Shown here in pieces: positions 62,091 through 64,000 of a stretch of 64,000 nt of DNA. The stretch is from Corallococcus caeni (GTDB lineage Bacteria > Myxococcota > Myxococcia > Myxococcales > Myxococcaceae): assembly GCF_036245865.1 (NCBI RefSeq), contig NZ_BTTW01000011.1, forward strand, positions 124,001-188,000, in the 5' to 3' direction. Within the stretch, counting starts at the first letter, position 1. The number at the start of each line of letters is the position of its first letter. The notes under the pieces were generated by a model. The model ran no database searches. It saw nothing but the letters and a program-made list of their open reading frames with translations, and was not told the origin of the DNA. The position numbers and the translations under genes are program-made.

Positions 62091-62291
62091 CTCCCAGGAA
62101 TCGGTAGCATCCCGGTAAGACCAGGAATTTGTCGGAAGCTGGTTCCAGGCAGGATGTGGACATTCCAGCCTGGTTGGCGGCGACCTGTTCACGAGGGCCG
62201 CGAAAAGTCGGGCCGGTGACGGGGCTTCGCGCGGTGCCGCCCCGCGGGTTGCTTGCGTTGGATGGGGGGCCTGAGGTCTACAATCCAACGG

Positions 62292-63929
62292 ATGCGTTCC
62301 TCCCCCCGGGTCGCCTGGCTCCTTGTCCCAATGCTGTGGCTGTCGTGCACCGACGCGGGGCTCTATTCGATTGATGACCGCGCGGGCGGCTCCCGCGACC
62401 GCGCCAACTTCGAGGGCGACCTCTGCGTCCCGGAGGCCACCGGCGACGCGTTCCCCGTGAAGGTCGTCTTCGCGCTCCAGGGCGGCACCGGTGTGGAGAC
62501 GGAGATGGTGGGCTACGCGGTGGACGGGCTCACCACGCTCACCTCGCGCTTCACCGGCCCCCAGACGCGCTTCGGGCTGGTGGCGTTCCACTCGGTGGCC
62601 ACCGGCCTGCAGGGCAGCTTCACGGACGCCGCCGCGTTCCAGTCCATCCTGCCCCGCTACGCCAGCTACCAGCAGCAGGGCCCCATCAGCATCCGCTCCG
62701 CGCTGCGGCTGTCCAAGAGCCTGCTGTCCGGCGACATGCAGGCCTCCTGCAAGGGCGAGGTCGCGCGCACGCGCTACGTGGTCGCGCCCGTCATCCGCAG
62801 CTCCGACGTGAGCTGTGACAACCCGGCCTACAACATCGGCATCGACAGGCGCTGCACCGCGCTGTCCCAGGCCGCCGGCTGCAACGCGTCCCCGGAGGCG
62901 CAGGCCCAGTGCAACGCCGCGTGCAGCCAGTGCGAGCTGACCGCCGTGGTGGGAGAGCTCAAGGGCCTCACGGAGCAGCTGGGCGCGGGCGACGTCAGCG
63001 TCCAGCCCGTCTACGTCCGCGGCGCCACGCCGGACGCCGTCACGCGCCTCCAGGTGGCCGCCATCGCCAACGCGGGCGGCAGCGCGCCCGTGGAGACCGA
63101 CTTCGCGGGCCTGCCCAACGCGCTCGCGCGGCTGGACTACGGCGCGCTCGACAACTCGCTCAAGTTGAAGCGCTTCCTCGCCTTCAACCGCAACGTCCAG
63201 GTGCGCAACGGCCAGATGCTCACCGACAGCGACGGCGACGGCGTGGGCGACGACGACGAGCGCGCCCTGGGCCTGGACCCCACCGTCCCCGACACGGACC
63301 AGGACGGCCTCATGGACGGCGTCGAGCTGCGCATGGGCCTGGACCCGCTCGCCGTGGACCTCATCAACGGCTGCAGCGTGGTGCAGGACACCGACGGCGA
63401 CCGGCTCAACGACTGCGAGGAGCGCGTGCTCGGCAGCGACCCCTGCGTGGGCGACACCGACGGCGACGGCCTGCCGGACCTCGTGGAGGCCCTGTCGCGG
63501 ACCAACCCGCTCGTCCCCGAGGACCTGCTCGACAGCGACCGCGACGGCGTCACCAACGTGGCGGAGGTGGAGGCCCACGGCGACCCGCTCAGCGCCGACC
63601 TCGACTTCCACCGCGAGCGCGGCTACGGCTACTCCGTCGTCCCGCTTCCTCCCACGGCCACCAGCGACCGCGCCTGCTACCGCACCCGCGTGGAGAACGT
63701 CTCCCTGGTCCCCACCCTGGAGCGCCCCCACCCGTTCTTCCCCGGCGAGTTCATCCCCGCGGGCACCAACGAGGTCTACCTCTACCTCCAGGTGGGCCGG
63801 GACAATGATCCGCGCGGCGCCGGCGTGGGTTCGCTCTTCATCCAGGAGATCCAGTACGACCCGGACTCGGGCCGCACCCCCGCGGGCATGATTTCCCTCA
63901 CCTCCGACGACTTCATCGTGGGCACCTGA
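62292..63929 (+). CDS. Lipoprotein with degenerate VWA domain and thrombospondin type-3 calcium repeats
   Basis: A 545-residue lipoprotein (LLVPMLWLSC). Residues 50-300 resemble a VWA fold (FPVKVVFALQGGTGVETEMV, RFGLVAFHSVATGLQGSF), but the DxSxS metal site is replaced by ALQGGTG, so no MIDAS. Next, a Cys-rich part (about 170-220), then at least four Asp-rich TSP3-type loops (DSDGDGVGDDDE, DTDQDGLMDGVE, DTDGDRLNDCEE, DTDGDGLPDLVE, DSDRDGVTNVAE) binding Ca2+. It recalls CglD, a surface lipoprotein of M. xanthus gliding, but is half its size. Divergent from the peptide-precursor gene. Confidence 0.83.
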   Translation: MRSSPRVAWLLVPMLWLSCTDAGLYSIDDRAGGSRDRANFEGDLCVPEATGDAFPVKVVFALQGGTGVETEMVGYAVDGLTTLTSRFTGPQTRFGLVAFHSVATGLQGSFTDAAAFQSILPRYASYQQQGPISIRSALRLSKSLLSGDMQASCKGEVARTRYVVAPVIRSSDVSCDNPAYNIGIDRRCTALSQAAGCNASPEAQAQCNAACSQCELTAVVGELKGLTEQLGAGDVSVQPVYVRGATPDAVTRLQVAAIANAGGSAPVETDFAGLPNALARLDYGALDNSLKLKRFLAFNRNVQVRNGQMLTDSDGDGVGDDDERALGLDPTVPDTDQDGLMDGVELRMGLDPLAVDLINGCSVVQDTDGDRLNDCEERVLGSDPCVGDTDGDGLPDLVEALSRTNPLVPEDLLDSDRDGVTNVAEVEAHGDPLSADLDFHRERGYGYSVVPLPPTATSDRACYRTRVENVSLVPTLERPHPFFPGEFIPAGTNEVYLYLQVGRDNDPRGAGVGSLFIQEIQYDPDSGRTPAGMISLTSDDFIVGT

Positions 63930-63942
63930 GCCCGGCCCAATC

Positions 63943-63988
63943 GTGGGGTGTTCCCCACAGTCTCAATGGGGTGTCCCCCCCACACCCA
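63943..63988. terminator. Twin GGGGTGT hairpins after the VWA lipoprotein gene
   Basis: GTGGGG (63943-63948) / CCCCAC (63953-63958) with a TGTT loop, then TGGGGTGT (63967-63974) with ACACCCA (63982-63988; one base short). They begin 13 bases after the stop. The arms share a TGGGGTGT-CCCC core, so the pair is a repeat of one element. Likely a terminator; window edge prevents seeing what follows. Confidence 0.45.
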
Positions 63989-64000
63989 TCCTGTAGCAGT

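Overview
The window is about 70% G+C, gene-dense, and typical of a predatory, fruiting myxobacterium of the family Myxococcaceae (Corallococcus/Myxococcus group; the genus is inference). The best marker is a csgA gene (C-signal) whose 229-residue product has Ser135 and Lys155 at the positions known from Myxococcus xanthus CsgA. Other signs are many lipoproteins and TPR proteins, a Glt/Nfs-like FHA-PglI envelope protein, GTG/TTG starts and stop-start overlaps of 1-4 bases. No tRNA, rRNA, insertion sequence, CRISPR array or phage gene was seen, and no gap between genes exceeds about 260 bp.

Layout. 1-2200: end of a bioBFD biotin operon closed by an intrinsic terminator. 2200-6200: small conserved protein, PLP aminotransferase, and on the other strand a solute-binding lipoprotein with a TPR protein. 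6200-10600: GTP-type PEP carboxykinase divergent from a DASS/SLC13 transporter, then miaE. 10700-14800: secreted and membrane proteins of unknown role and a GNAT acetyltransferase. 14900-20100: gluQ, a metallophosphoesterase, a GAF-like/class IIIb nucleotide cyclase and rlmN. 20300-25400: a GCS2-type ligase, a large lipoprotein and a LytS/LytTR two-component pair preceded by an unannotated-size 37-residue membrane peptide. 25500-32400: hemY, csgA, a CapA-family lipoprotein, pdxH (the fprA position of M. xanthus) and glgA. 32400-45700: a Ser/Thr kinase, two LEA-type lipoproteins, a CNNM/CorC protein, aat, a HExxH protein, two hemerythrin-like proteins, a cysteine-rich metalloprotease lipoprotein and a LamG protein.

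45767-57570 (minus strand) is the most striking region: an eight-gene, almost gapless operon encoding a small secreted protein, a 914-residue FHA/single-TM/AgmX-PglI protein with a huge Ala-Gln-His repeat linker, an outer-membrane beta-barrel, two large TPR proteins, two lipoproteins and a third TPR protein. Its composition matches the core of the Glt (gliding) and Nfs (spore-coat) trans-envelope machines, in a different gene order and without a motor in view, so it looks like a further paralogous machine.

57800-64000: a membrane-anchored beta-propeller/di-haem cytochrome protein; then a three-gene minus-strand set (secreted 101-residue hydrophobic Gly-rich peptide with two cysteines, a 176-residue membrane-anchored protein, an HTTM-domain membrane protein) that resembles in layout the SdpC/SdpA/SdpB peptide-toxin system; and a lipoprotein with a degenerate VWA domain and thrombospondin type-3 calcium repeats.
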